A program made the position numbers and the translations under genes. The notes below the pieces were generated by a model that was given only the letters and a program-made list of their open reading frames with translations, was not told the DNA's origin and made no database searches. Shown here in pieces: positions 53,128 to 64,000 of a DNA stretch of 64,000 nt. This DNA comes from Heloderma charlesbogerti (Eukaryota; Chordata; Lepidosauria; Squamata; Helodermatidae). The DNA lies in the NCBI GenBank assembly GCA_026122225.1, contig JANEZZ010003061.1:2418001-2482000 (forward strand), in the 5' to 3' direction. Numbering within the stretch: the stretch's first letter is position 1; the number at the start of each line of letters is the position of its first letter.

Positions 53128-55352
53128 GTCGAAATCAGATTAATTATGTACTTTGCAGCCAAAGATGGAGAAGCTCTATACAGTCAGTCAAAACAAGACC
53201 TGGAGCTGACTGTGGCTCAGATCATGAGCTGCTTCTTGCAAAATTTCAGCTTAAATTGAAGAACTTAGGGAAAACCACTAAATCATTCAGGTATGGACTA
53301 AATCATATCCCTTATGAATATACAGTGGAGGTGAGGAATAGATTTCAGGGATTAGACCTGATAGACAGAGTGCCTGAGGAACCATGGACGGAGGTCCGTA
53401 ACATTGTTCAGGAGGCAGCAACTCAATCCATCCCAAAGAAAAAGAAATGCAAGAAAGCCAAGTGGCTGTCTGATGAGGCTTTACAAGTAGCTGAGGAAAG
53501 AAGGGAAGCGAAAAGCAAGGGAGAAAGGGGAAGATATAGCCAACTGAATGCAGAGTTCCAGGGAATAGCAAGGAGAGATAAGAAGGCCTTCTTAAATGAA
53601 CAATGCAAAGAAATCGAGGAAAACAACAGAATGGGAAAGACTAGAGATCTCTTCAAGAAAATTGGAGATCTCAAGGGAATGTTTTGTGCAAAGACGGGCA
53701 TGATAAAGGACAAAGAAGGCAGGGACCTAACAGAAGCAGATGAGATTAAGAAGAGGTGGAAAGAATACACAGAAGAACTCTACAGGAAAGATCTGAATGT
53801 CCCTGATAGCCATGATAGATAGTGTGGTCACTGAACTTGAGCCGGACATCCTCGAGAGTGAAGTCAAGTGGGCCTTAGGAAGCATTAGTAACAACAAAGC
53901 TAGCGGAGATGACAGTATTCCAGCCGAGCTATTTAAAATCCTAAAAGATGATGCTGTTAAAGTGCTGCATTCAATATGCCAACACATTTGGAACACTCAA
54001 CAATGGCCGCAAGACTGGAAAAGGTCAGTTTACATTCCAATTCCAAAGAAGGGCAATGCCAAAGAGTGTTCAAACTACCGCACAATTGCGCTCATTTCAC
54101 ATGCCAGCAAGGTGATGCTGAAAATCCTACAAGCTAGGCTTCAGCAGTATGCGAACCGAGAACTACCAGAAGTACAAGCTGGGTTTCGAAGAGGCAGAGG
54201 AACTAGAGATCAAATCGCCAACATTCGCTGCATCATGGAGAAAGCAAGAGAATTCCAGAAAAACTTCTATTTCTGCTTCATTGACTACGCTAAAGCCTTT
54301 GATTGTGTGGATCACAACAAACGTGGCAAATTCTTAAAGTGATGGGAGTACCAGACCACCTTACCTGTCTCCTGAGAAACCTGTACGAGGGTCAAGAAGC
54401 AACAGTAAGAACCAGACATGGAACAACTGAGTGGTTCAAAATTGGGAAAGGAGTACGACAAGGCTGCATATTGTCACCCTGCTTATTTAACTTATATGCA
54501 GAGTACATCATGAGAAATGCCGGGTTGGATGAATCAGAGGTCAGAATTAAGATTGCTGGGAGAATTATCAACAACCTCTGATATGCAGACGATACCACCC
54601 TAATGGCAGAAAGCGAAGAGGATCTCAAGAGCCTCTTGTTGAGGGTGAAAGAGGAGAGTGCAAAAGCTGGTTTGAAACTCAACATTAAGAAAACTAAGAT
54701 CATGGCATCTGGCCCTATCACTTCCTGGCATATAGAAGGGGAAGAAATGGAAGCAGTGACAGATTTTACTTTCTTGGGCTCCAAGATCACCGCAGACGGT
54801 GACTGTAGCCATGAAATTAAAAGACGCTTGCTCCTTGGGAGGAAAGCTATGGCAAACCTAGACAGCATAGTAAGAAGCAGAGACATCACCTTGCCGACAA
54901 AAGTCCGTCTAATCAAAGCTATGGTTTTCCCAGTAGTAATGTATGGCTGTGAGAGCTGGACTATAAGGAAGGCTGAGTGCCGAAGAATTGATGCTTTCGA
55001 ACTGTGGTGCTGGAGAAGACTCTTACGAGTTCCCTGGACTGCAAGGAGGTCAAATCAGTCCATCCTAAAGGAAATCAACCCTGAGTGCTCATTGGAAGGA
55101 CAGATACTGAAGCTGAAGCTCCAATATTTTGGCCACCTAATGCGAAGAGAAAACTCCCTGGAAAAGACCCTGATGCTGGGAAAGACTGAAGGCCAAAGGA
55201 GAAGGGGACGGCAGAGGATGAGATGGCTAGATAGCATCACGGATGCAATGAATATGAACTTGAGCACGCTCCGGGAGAGAGCGCAGGACAGGAAGGCCTG
55301 GCGTGCTATGGTCCATGGGGTCACGAAGAGTCGGACACGACTTAACGACTGA
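53128..55352 (+). pseudogene. BovB ORF2 remnant, EN end to RT C-terminus
   Basis: From the N-terminal side: NQINYVLCSQRWRSS and GSDHELLLAKF (last endonuclease motifs), a lysine-rich linker, KWALGSISNNKASGDD, PIPKKGNAKECSNYRTIALI, FIDYAKAFDCVDHN (motif A), QGCILSPCLFNLY, then YADDTTL and the C-terminal KSRTRLND. Damage: a frameshift at 53812-53822 (extra GATA), a one-base frameshift near 54321, and a TGA at 54579-54581 just before YADD that replaces an Arg codon. The first of these is shared with copy D. It is non-functional. Confidence 0.88.
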
Positions 55353-55359
55353 ACAACAA
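53128..55359 (+). mobile_element. RTE/BovB LINE copy C, 5'-truncated
   Basis: This copy starts inside the endonuclease domain and carries the linker, full RT, C-terminus and 3' end to a short CAACAA tail. It is about 2.2 kb of the roughly 3.2 kb element. The 5' junction lies near 53128. No TSD was found. It is close in sequence to copies A, B and D. Confidence 0.9.
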
Positions 55360-55696
55360 GAACCATATGTTTCAGTGCTTCCCCAACAGGAGCAGGCCTA
55401 CCATTAAATAGAGTTGACTCAGGCAGCTAATTTTGGATGTCATGGGAAGACAGCAAATAGTTAATTTATCATTGTTGTTGTATTTTTTACTCCCATGGAG
55501 ATACACCTCTGGGGGGGGGTTGCCTCAGGTGCCAAGATAACTTGGCCAGCCTTACAACTTGACATGGGAATGGGGCAATTGGCGTTCTGCCTCAGCCCAG
55601 CTTTGTTCCCTAAATACATTTTGGGGAGAGGTCAAGTCAAGCCCTCTTCTCTCTCATATGCTCATTTTCAACTTGAAGGCAACTTAGTAAAGATAG
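55360..55696. other. No recognisable feature
   Basis: Short unique stretch between BovB C and a SINE. No supported feature. Confidence 0.4.
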
Positions 55697-55699
55697 GAA

Positions 55700-55845
55700 G
55701 TTGACTTTTACGGAGTCAGACCACGGGTCCATCTAGCCCAGTATTGTTGAGTGGCTCTCCAGGGTTTCCAGTAAGATTTCTTCCTAGCCCTACCTGGAGA
55801 TGCTGGTGATTTGCATGCAAAGCATGTGCTTTTACTACCTATTTA
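55700..55845 (-). mobile_element. tRNA-Ala-like SINE, antisense
   Basis: GGAGTCAGACCACGGGTCC, GTGGCTCTCCAGGGTTTCC, CCTACCTGGAGATGCTGG and TGCATGCAAAGCATGTGC, TTTTACTACC match the family. The tRNA head end is diverged. Confidence 0.8.
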
Positions 55846-55849
55846 TGCC

Positions 55850-57994
55850 CCCCCCCCCAAAAAAAACTTATTTTGCATTGGAGACCATTCAGGTATGTGA
55901 TCCACCACCTGCATTCTGAAGTGGTACAGTCCCAGGAGGGCTGAGGATGTGTGAACTGGGCCTGAGATTCTCCCTAGAAGGGCAGCTTATTGCCCTTGAA
56001 CAATGCTTGGAATTGAGAAGTGGCTGTTTCCTGAAGACACATGCATGGAATGTCACAGCAGGATATTTTGACTTAACCTACTCTGTCATACTCTACCATG
56101 TTTGTTTGTTTTTAATGTTGTGCCTGCAGGTTTATTTGGGAACCACAACAAAGTCATCTTTACCATTCTTGCAGATCTCAGCGAAAGTGGTGCTGGGAAA
56201 ATGTATAAAATATTTTTGCTATGCTTCTAAAACTGGGAACAGGCCTGGAATTGGGCCCTTTTATAGGTACTGAGCAGTTATTTCCCCACTGGCAAGCTAT
56301 GTGGATTAGGTATCACATTCCCTTGGAGAACCATTATAGCTGCTGCACGTAAAGCCTGAAGCAGGGACAGCTCGACGTGGGCCTCAGCAGGAGAGCTGTG
56401 ACTTGCAATGGATGGAGCATTAATTCCTCAGAATTACCTTGCTCTCGATACATAAAACTGCAAGCTGTATAATAGTAATTGTTTTCCACTAAGGCTCCTG
56501 CAAGGCGGGAAGGATTTTTAGTAATTTTGTTTGCTTGCTCTTGGCTCATAGAAAGACAGCTAATCCCATGGTGCTGGCTTCCCTCTGTTGCATCTGCTAA
56601 ATCATATTATTGGAAGCAAAACATGGGGGATCCTTAACAATTCCATTAAAGTGTAGTTATTTCTGCCTTGAGAAGTAGTTAAACTTTTACCACTGCAGTA
56701 CAGGCTTCAAGTCTAGCACTTAATCTTAGATGTCAACATTTAAAGCATGTTACTATCCATCTCAGTTCTCTTTCTGCACAGTTGGAATAGTTAGCTCTTT
56801 AATAACACTCTGAGGACAAATAAGATAAAGACCCAGTTCACACGTTGCAAACAATGCATGGTTTATTAATGAATAGACCTCCAGTTCTGGGTTCAGATGT
56901 CATGATAAATAATCCATGGATGGAGCATCCCTGCATTGTTTAACTCAGTGAGTGTGGACAGGTGGGAGCTGGCCCACTTGCTCACTCCCACTTGTTCATG
57001 GCTACTGTGACTTGCAAACCAGGCCAAAAACTGGCTGTTTGATGAGGCAAATTCACTGAAACATAGCTCCACAAGTCCATAAACATCTCAATGTCGAAAA
57101 ATTCCCACCTCAGAAAGAAGTGTTGGTTTAAAAAAGCACCTCCCTCTATAACAAAACTTCAAAATTACCATATCTGAGGTTGCCAGCCAAGAGACTACCA
57201 CTGTCAGGTCCTGCCCCAGTTCCAGAACATTGGATTTCTTGAACTGGCAAACCCCCTACAATGGTGCAGCTTGTGGCCAAAGTCCAAGGCCCCACATCTA
57301 AACGCCCCCCCCCCGACCATCCAGAGAGTGGCAGCAGATGGGGGCAAACAGACCTGGTGTTAGCATCTGAGCTGGCATGGGTATGCCAGGAGCCTCCAGG
57401 GCTGACACTGCTTGCTTCAGCATTCTTCCTTTTTCTTATTTCAAAAAATATTTTACATTCAGGGGGCAGCCAGCTGGGTACAGTGCTCATTTTATTATTT
57501 TTACTTTAAAAATATGTGATCATTTTCTACAACAAAACCATACTTTTTCCCAAGTAAATGTGTTTCACGTCAGGATAGCAGAAGCAAACACCATTTTATT
57601 ACCTGCATTTGTGATGGTGCTATGATTTAAATGAATTTAACATGCAATACTCCACATCCGCTGAGTATTTCTTTTTTTAAACAGGCTTCACAAACTGTTT
57701 TCCTCTAACACATAGAAGCAGTTCTAAGCATGGAATGGCAGGACAGTGAGGAGGAAGAGAAATGTGAGTTGTGTTCTTCACAACTGAAGCAATACACATG
57801 GCCATTTAAATGGGGGGGGCACTGTAAGACCATTAAGTCCAGGATCTAAAATTGTCCAGGGTCTAAAAAGTGGTCCAGGCTGCACCACTGCCCTTGAAAA
57901 TAGTCCTAAGCCCCCCTCCGAAATACATGAGAGATTATCTGCAAGCGGAAGAATGAGTAACTGGAGGACAGCAAGCTGTTAGCACAACTCCATG
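55850..57994. other. Unique stretch, no gene
   Basis: No gene. The stretch 56826-57080 (CCAGTTCACACGTTGC and following) looks like an old non-autonomous element but I could not define its ends. C-runs lie at about 55848 and 57305. Confidence 0.35.
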
Positions 57995-58002
57995 CTGCAG
58001 TA

Positions 58003-58138
58003 CAGCCTTCTCCACTTGGTACCTTCCAGATGTTTTTGGATTGCAACTCCTGTCATCCCTGACCATTGGCCATGCTGGCTGGGGCTATTGGGAGTTGTTA
58101 TCCAAAACATCTAGAGGACAACAGGTTGGGGGAGACTG
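58003..58138. mobile_element. Palindromic hAT-like MITE, family 2
   Basis: CAGCCTTCTCCACTTGGTAC, GGATTGCAACTCC, the CCATTGGCCATGCTGGCTGG centre, and GGGAGTTGTTATCC, CAACAGGTTGGGGGAGACTG. The TSD is CTGCAGTA (57995-58002) versus CTGTAGTA (58139-58146), 7 of 8. Confidence 0.85.
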
Positions 58139-58146
58139 CTGTAGTA

Positions 58147-58718
58147 ACTCCTACTTGTTCAACTTCCCATTGGTTACACTGGTTACAAACCATCTTTGGA
58201 CAAGAAATCTGTGCAAATTCGAGAAAGACGTGAGTTTATAAAAGCACTTTGTATACTAAAAGCAATTTATAAATGATTAATAATTCATGCAGCATCTGGG
58301 GACTAAGCAAACCTCACTTAGGAAACTCTTTCCCCCCAGTTCATTCTTGACAGTGATGAATCAAAGTATTTTAAAGTCCATACACTTAGCTTTAAAAAGC
58401 AGTTTCCATTTGGTTATGCAGGTGTACCCTGCATGGGGGGTGGGATGTTTTTTGTATCTGGCTTTTTGCCACTTTGTAATTGTCAAAATGCTGGCCTAAG
58501 GTTCAGTGTTGTATCAGAATAAAGTTGTTATGCAAGAAGCCGTCTTGCTAAATAAAATGCTGGCCTGTATGCTACATCCTTGCTTAAGACTATTTCTCAC
58601 TTTGTGTGTTCTAATGCATATTCTTAAAAGGTATGAAGGTATCCAGAAAATGCACGGAGGAATGATGCATGTTCGCAAAAAAAAAAAAGGGAACAGGCAA
58701 AGTCAAGGCTGAAAAAAA
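58147..58718. other. No recognisable feature
   Basis: Unique sequence up to the BovB target site. An A-run lies at about 58677-58688. Confidence 0.4.
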
Positions 58719-58730
58719 TGTGTCTGGCAT

Positions 58731-61700
58731 TGTTGTTGTTGTTCAGTCGTGTCCGACTCTTCGTGACCCCATGGACCATAGCACGCCAGGCCTTCCTGTC
58801 CTGCGCTCTCTCCCGGAGCGTGCTCAAGTTCATATTCATTGCATCCGTGATGCTATCTAGCCATCTCATCCTCTGCCATCCCCTTCTCCTTTTGCCTTCA
58901 GTCTTTCCCAGCATCACGGTCTTTTCCAGAGAGTTTTCTCTTCGCATTAGGTGGCCAAAATATTTGAGCTTCAGCTTCAGTATCTGTCCTTCCAATGAGC
59001 ACTCAGGGTTGATTTCCTTTAGGATGGACTGATTTGACCTCCTTGCAGTCCAGGGAACTCGTAAGAGTCTTCTCCAGCACCACAGTTCGAAAGCATCAAT
59101 TCTTCGGCACTCAGCCTTCCTTATAGTCCAGCTCTCACAGCCATACATTACTACTGGGAAAACCATAGCTTTGATTAGACGGACTTTTGTCGGCAAGGTG
59201 ATGTCTTTGCTTCTTACTATGCTGTCTAGGTTTGCCATAGCTTTCCTCCCAAGGAGCAAGCGTCTTTTAATTTCATGGCTACAGTCACCGTCTGCGGTGA
59301 TCTTGAAGCCCAAGAAAGTAAAATCTGTCACTGCTTCCATTTCTTCCCCTTCTATATGCCAGGAAGTGATAGGGCCAGATGCCATGATCTTAGTTTTCTT
59401 AATGTTGAGTTTCAAACCAGCTTTTGCACTCTCCTCTTTCACCCTCAACAAGAGGCTCTTGAGATCCTCTTCGCTTTCTGCCATTAGGGTGGTATCGTCT
59501 GCATATCGGAGGTTGTTGATAATTCTCCCGGCAATCTTAATTCCGACCTCTGATTCATCCAACCCGGCATTTCTCATGATGTACTCTGCATATAAGTTAA
59601 ATAAGCAGGGTGACAATATGCAGCCTTGTCATACTCCTTTCCCAATTTTGAACCACTCAGTTGTTCCATGTCTGGTTCTTACTGTTGCTTCTTGACCCTC
59701 GTACAGGTTTCTCAGGAGACAGGTAAGGTGGTCTGGTACTCCCATCACTTTAAGAATTTGCCACAGTTTGTTGTGATCCACACAATCAAAGGCTTTAGCC
59801 TAGTCAATGAAGCAGAAATAGAAGTTTTTCTGGAATTCTCTTGCTTTCTCCATGATGCAGCGAATGTTGGCGATTTGATCTCTAGTTCCTCTGCCTCTTC
59901 GAAACCCAGCTTGTACTTCTGGTAGTTCTCGGTTCGCATACTGCTGAAGCCTAGCTTGTAGGATTTTCAGCATCACCTTGCTGGCATGTGAAATGAGCGC
60001 AATTGTGCGGTAGTTTGAACACTCTTTGGCATTGCCCTTCTTTGGAATTGGAATGTAAACTGACCTTTTCCAGTCTTGCGGCCATTGTTGAGTGTTCCAA
60101 ATGTGTTGGCATATTGAATGCAGCACTTTAACAGCATCATCTTTTAGGATTTTAAATAGCTCAGCTGGAATACTGTCATCTCCGCTAGCTTTGTTGTTAC
60201 TAATGCTTCCTAAGGCCCACTTGACTTCACTCTCGAGGATGTCCGGCTCAAGTTCAGTGACTGCACTATCTATCATGGCTATCAGGGACATTCAGATCTT
60301 TCCTGTATAGTTCTTCTGTGTATTCTTTCCACCTCTTCTTAATCTCATCTGCTTCTGTTAGGTCCCTGCCTTCTTTGTCCTTTATCATGCCCATCTTTGC
60401 ACAAAACGTTCCCTTGAGATCTCCAATTTTCTTGAAGAGATCTCTAGTCTTTCCCATTCTGTTGCTTTCCTCAATTTCTTTGCATTGTTCATTTAAGAAG
60501 GCCTTCTTGTCTCTCCTTGCTATTCTCTGGAACTCTGCATTCAGTTGGATATATCTTCCCCTTTTCCCTTGCTTTTCGCTTCCCTTCTTTCCTCAGCTAC
60601 TTGTAAAGCCTCATCAGACAGCCACTTGGCATTCTTGCATTTCTTTTTCTTTGGGATGGATTGAATTGCTGCCTCCTGAACAATGTTACGGACCTCCATC
60701 CATAGTTCCTCAGGCACTCTGTCTATCAGGTCTAATCCCTGAAATCTATTCCTCACCTCCACTGTATATTCATAAGGGATATGATTTAGGTCATACCTGA
60801 ATGGTTTAGTGGTTTTCCCTACGTTCTTCAATTTAAGCCGAAATTTTGCAAGAAGCAGCTCATGATCTGAGCCACAGTCAGCTCCAGGTCTTGTTTTTAC
60901 TGCCTGTATGGAGCTTCTCCATCTTTGGCTGCAAAGGACATAATCAATCTGATTTCGATATTGACCATCTGGTGATGTCCATGTGTAGAGTCGTCTCTTG
61001 TGCTGTTGGAAAAGAGTGTTTGCTATGATCAGCGTGTTCTCTTGGCAAAACTCTATTAGCTTTTGTCCTGCTTCATTTTGTACACCAAGGCCATGCCTGC
61101 CTGTTATCCCGGTGATTTCTTGACTTCCTACTTTAGCATTCCAATCCCCTATGATGAAGAGGACATCTTTTTTTGGTGTTAGTTCTAGAAGGTGTTGTAG
61201 GTCTTCATAGAACCGATCAACCTCAGCTTCTTCGGCCTCAGTGGTTGGGGCATAGACTTGAATTACTGTGACGTTGAATGGTTTGCCTTGGATTCGTACT
61301 GAGATCATTCTATCGTTTTTGAGATTGTACCCCAGTACTGCTTTTCCCACCCTTTTGTTGACTATGAGTGCTACTCCATTTCTTCTAAGGGATTCTTGCC
61401 CAAAATAGTAGATATGATGGTCACCTGAATTAAATTCGCCCATGCCTGTTCATTTTAGTTCACTGATTCCCAAGATGTCGATGTTCAATCTTGCCGTCTC
61501 ATGTTTGACCACCTCCAGCTTAGCTTGATTCATTGATCTGACATTCCAGGTTCCTAAACAATATTGTTCTTTACAGCATCGGATTTTCTTTTCACCACCA
61601 GACACATCCACAGCTGAGTGTCCTTTCGGCTTTGGCCCAGCCACTTCACTCTTTTTGGCGCTACTTGGAAATACCCTCTGCTCTTCCCCAGTAGTATATT

Positions 61701-61946
61701 GGACACCTTCCGACCTGAGGGGCTCATCTTCCGGCGTCATATCTTTTAGCCTTGTGATACGTTCCATGGGGTTTTCTTGGCAAGAATACTGGAGTGGGTT
61801 GCCATTTCCTTCTCCAGTGGTCCACATTGTGTCAGAACTCTCCGCCATGACCTGTCCGTCTTGGGTGGCCCTGCACGGCATAGCTTATGGCTTCACTGAG
61901 TTACGCAAGCCCCTTCGCCACAACAAGGCAGTGATCCATAAAGGGG
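58731..61946 (-). mobile_element. RTE/BovB LINE copy D, apparently full length
   Basis: About 3.2 kb on the minus strand. A 5' UTR starts at 61946, then come the endonuclease, reverse transcriptase and a 3' (CAA)n tail at 58731. A perfect 12-bp TSD TGTGTCTGGCAT lies at 58719-58730 and 61947-61958. The length agrees with full BovB elements. It landed on the boundary of an older hAT element (61958-62387). The 3' end has one ACTGAACG unit fewer than copies A-C. Confidence 0.92.
58736..61881 (-). pseudogene. BovB ORF2 (endonuclease plus reverse transcriptase), broken
   Basis: Order on the minus strand: an N-terminal segment, then APE-type endonuclease motifs GTWNVRS, GISELK, VYAPTTE, FIIGDWNAKVG, NQIDYVL and GSDHELLLAKF. 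The linker and RT follow, with FID-AKAFDCVDHN, QGCILSPCLFNLY, RYADDTTLMAE (intact) and TKSRTRLN. Damage: TGA at 61450-61452 after SELK, where Trp is expected; a one-base deletion near 60560; an extra GATA with a stop at 60266-60268; TAG at 59800-59802 in motif A in place of Tyr; and TGA at 59629-59631 in place of Arg. The frame runs into the tail because the usual stop is missing. It would encode a multifunctional retrotransposition enzyme if intact. As seen, it cannot. Confidence 0.9.
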
Positions 61947-61957
61947 TGTGTCTGGCA

Positions 61958-62387
61958 TAGGGATGAGGAATAAATTTGTCCGATTTGCCTTTAAATGCAA
62001 CCTACCTAATTCACCCTTCCTGAACCAATAACGTGACTCAAATGCAGTTTTCCTTTGGTTTTTACAGCTCTATAAATTTTGTGATGTTCTCCAATTAAAA
62101 AAAAAAAAAGTGTACAAAATGCATATATCAGGGGAAAGTGCACATAGAAATCTGTACATTGTTTTCACCAATGTACAAAATGTATTATATTAGGGAACAT
62201 TGCTTGCAAAAATGCATATACTAGGCAAAAATGCATGTAAACGTGTGTATATTAAGAAAAATGTGCACAAAAATATGTACGCATTTTCATATAGGCTTTT
62301 TTTCTTCGCAAAAACACACAAGCTGATGCAGAAACGGGATTGGAAAAATGAGAAACAGAGAGAAAGTGAAACGGACAAATGCAGCTA
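61958..62387. mobile_element. hAT-like element with TAGGGATG end
   Basis: The left end TAGGGATGAGG, with AAATTTGTCCGATTT just inside, pairs loosely with the right end (inward TAGCTGCATTTGTCCGTTT). A perfect 8-bp TSD GTCTGGCA lies at 61950-61957 and 62388-62395. The 430-bp AT-rich interior is filled with AAAATGCATAT-like repeats. It is related to 11599-11768. Confidence 0.8.
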
Positions 62388-62395
62388 GTCTGGCA

Positions 62396-62590
62396 TAGGA
62401 AACTGCCTTATGCTGACTTGGGCTATTTACCTAGCTCAACAGCATCTACTCCAACAGGTAGCACCTCTACATTTCTCAGCCCTGCTCCTGAGATCCTTTT
62501 ACTGGGTATTGCAGGGACTGTACTCAGAACAGAACACCTGGATTCAAAGCATGTGTTCTGCCACTGAACTATTACATTTCTCCAACATGT
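62396..62590 (-). mobile_element. tRNA-Ala-like SINE, antisense, diverged
   Basis: AAACTGCCTTATGCTGACTT, CCTAGCTCAACAGC, GGATTCAAAGCATGTGTTC and TGCCACTGAACTATTACA follow the family order. It touches the right TSD of the hAT element. Confidence 0.7.
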
Positions 62591-62599
62591 TGCACATTT

Positions 62600-63756
62600 C
62601 TGCCTGATTCTGCACATTGCAAGACTGGCCTCTTCACAGGTCAGGCCATAGCCCAGTGTTACCCAGATGCTCTTTTCATATATAAGGCCCATGCCAATTC
62701 AGCCATTAGTATCCCCAATAATAAGGATCTTGGGTAGCAAGTCTGAGGACTGAGGCCCTGGAGATCTGCAGCCAGTCATGGTAGATAGTACTGGGATAGA
62801 TGGATGAATGCTGTCCCTATTTCCCTGTATTGTGATGGGATGATTTCGTAATAATGTCTCCTGTTAGAAAGGCAATTAGCCTTTAGCAGAGAAAAAACAA
62901 AAGAATGATCGTTTACCAGTCCCACATGCACACAAGACTGTCTTAATTCAATAAAGAGACCACACCCTTCTTTGGTGAAGAAAAGGTAAAATAGGTTTAC
63001 TCACAAATGTTCTTGCGTACAGTGTAGAGGTACAAGTACAGCATAGAGTTTCAAAACAAAATTTTGTTCAGTATGTTTTGTGTTCCATTACACAGGCAAA
63101 CACAAGTGCTCCCAGCAATGGTGGTGGTCAGAAAGAGAGAGAGAGAGGAAGGGGAAGGAAGGGGAGGAGCACAGGAAACCACACTGTAAGCTATAGAGAT
63201 CCTAAGGCTAGCTGTGGTCAAAATTCCCATAAACTAACTAACTGCAACACTGCCCCTTTCCAATAACTTGCAGATGAGGTTGCAATATTCCCAACATATT
63301 TCATGGATGAGTTACTGAGGACGATTTGCAGAGCTGTTTGGAGAAGAATATGACTCAGTATAAGACAGCTTACTCAGCTAGTCCAGCAGCTTTCTACATA
63401 CCTTTTACAAATGTAAGTAGAGAAAAGTTAAAAAAAAAAAAGGGGAATGTGATCCTTCTCTTTTAGCAGAGAAAATAAGTGCCACCAGATCAGTAACAAT
63501 CACTCTTATTATTTATTTTCAACATTAGCACTTTCCTAACAAATATTCAAGGTGGTTTACAATCACATTTTGAAAAAAATACAGAATAAAAACAACAAAA
63601 TATCTGTAAAACCAGAACATTCTGAAAAGGACTAAAAAACACACCTTAACTATCAGTAGCAGGGGAAAAAACCAGCTTAAAGATGGTAACTCATAAAGGC
63701 TCACTGTAATAAAACTCTTCACTGCCTAGCTAAAAGCAAGCCACAGTGGAACCAGA
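62600..63756. other. Unique sequence with small repeat remnants
   Basis: A sense fragment of the tRNA-Ala-like SINE end (TGACTCAGTATAAGACAGC) lies at about 63350-63400. An antisense LINE-like tail (TTATTATTTATTTTCAAC then CAAGGTGGTTTACAATC) lies at 63500-63640. A purine-only run lies at about 63130-63168. No gene is seen. Confidence 0.4.
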
Positions 63757-64000
63757 TGAACATAAGAACATAAGAAGAACATAAGGAGAGCCATGCTGGA
63801 TCAGACCAAGGGTCCATCCAGTCCAGCATTCTGTTCACCAGCTGTCGACCAGAAAACCACAAGCAGGACATGAGTGCAACAGCACCCTCCTGCCCATGTT
63901 CCCCAACAACTGGTGTACATAGACATACCACCTCTGGTACTGGAGGTAGCACATAGCCCTGAAGCCTAGTAGCCATTGATAGACATCTTCTCCAGGAATG
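63757..64000 (-). mobile_element. CR1 LINE 3' part, antisense, runs off the window
   Basis: AACATAAGAACATAAGAAG, AGAGCCATGCTGGATCAGAC, CAGCATTCTGTTCACCAGC and CCCATGTTCCCCAACAACTG are the CR1 3' UTR in antisense, starting from its terminus. The element continues beyond position 64000. Confidence 0.88.

Noticed and set aside
55847..55867. Homopolymer C and A runs as possible structural elements
   Set aside because: Short homopolymers are common in this genome and show no further structure.
58624..59616. 330-codon frame as a possible host gene
   Set aside because: It is the BovB reverse-transcriptase end with intact YADD that reads through the CAA tail into flanking DNA.

Overview
The window looks like repeat-dense intergenic or intronic DNA from a squamate reptile, most likely a lizard. 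This is inferred from the repeats. It holds four closely related RTE/BovB LINE copies, L2 and CR1 LINEs, a Sauria-type SINE whose 3' end resembles the BovB 3' end, a tRNA-Ala-like SINE, MIR-like CORE-SINEs and many short hAT-like elements with 8-bp target-site duplications (TSDs). No cellular protein-coding gene, rRNA or functional tRNA gene could be supported. Every long reading frame that could be interpreted belongs to a retroelement or its antisense shadow.

Layout. 1-1.3 kb: 3' part of a LINE ORF2, split by a Sauria SINE. 1.6-2.9 kb: 5'-truncated L2 with an open reverse-transcriptase frame. 3.7-4.7 kb: BovB copy A (minus). 5.6-15.9 kb: MITEs, L2 and CR1 fragments and SINEs in otherwise unremarkable DNA. 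16.0-17.4 kb: BovB copy B in a mosaic of broken repeats. 18-28 kb: mostly unique sequence with a few MITEs, a TAA-flanked Harbinger-like MITE inside a CR1 end, and a 45-bp inverted repeat. 28.5-29.7 kb: a GC-rich hAT-like element inserted into another copy of itself. 31-39 kb: CR1 copies (one turned into a minisatellite), L2, SINEs and a second Harbinger-like MITE. 42-44 kb: convergent L2 copies. 44.2-45.8 kb: two related solo LTRs. 49-53 kb: L2 and CR1 tails, a cryptic repeat and a long-TIR element. 53.1-55.4 kb: BovB copy C. 58.7-62.4 kb: an apparently full-length BovB copy D that landed on the edge of an older hAT element. The window ends inside an antisense CR1.

How the parts relate. BovB supplies a reverse transcriptase that the Sauria SINE is thought to use, and the two share the 3' block TCGGACACGACT. 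The hAT-like and Harbinger-like elements have no coding capacity here and must have depended on transposases encoded elsewhere. Nested insertions and TSDs give relative ages: hAT before BovB D, LINE before Sauria SINE, CR1 before Harbinger-like MITE, and L2 before MITE at 34.1 kb.

The strongest unusual observations are the self-nested hAT-like element with two perfect TSDs, the three copies of one target site around BovB D, a GATA-duplication frameshift shared by two BovB copies, and the 45-bp inverted repeat next to a minimal L2 tail. Family names come from recognising sequence features, not from a database search.
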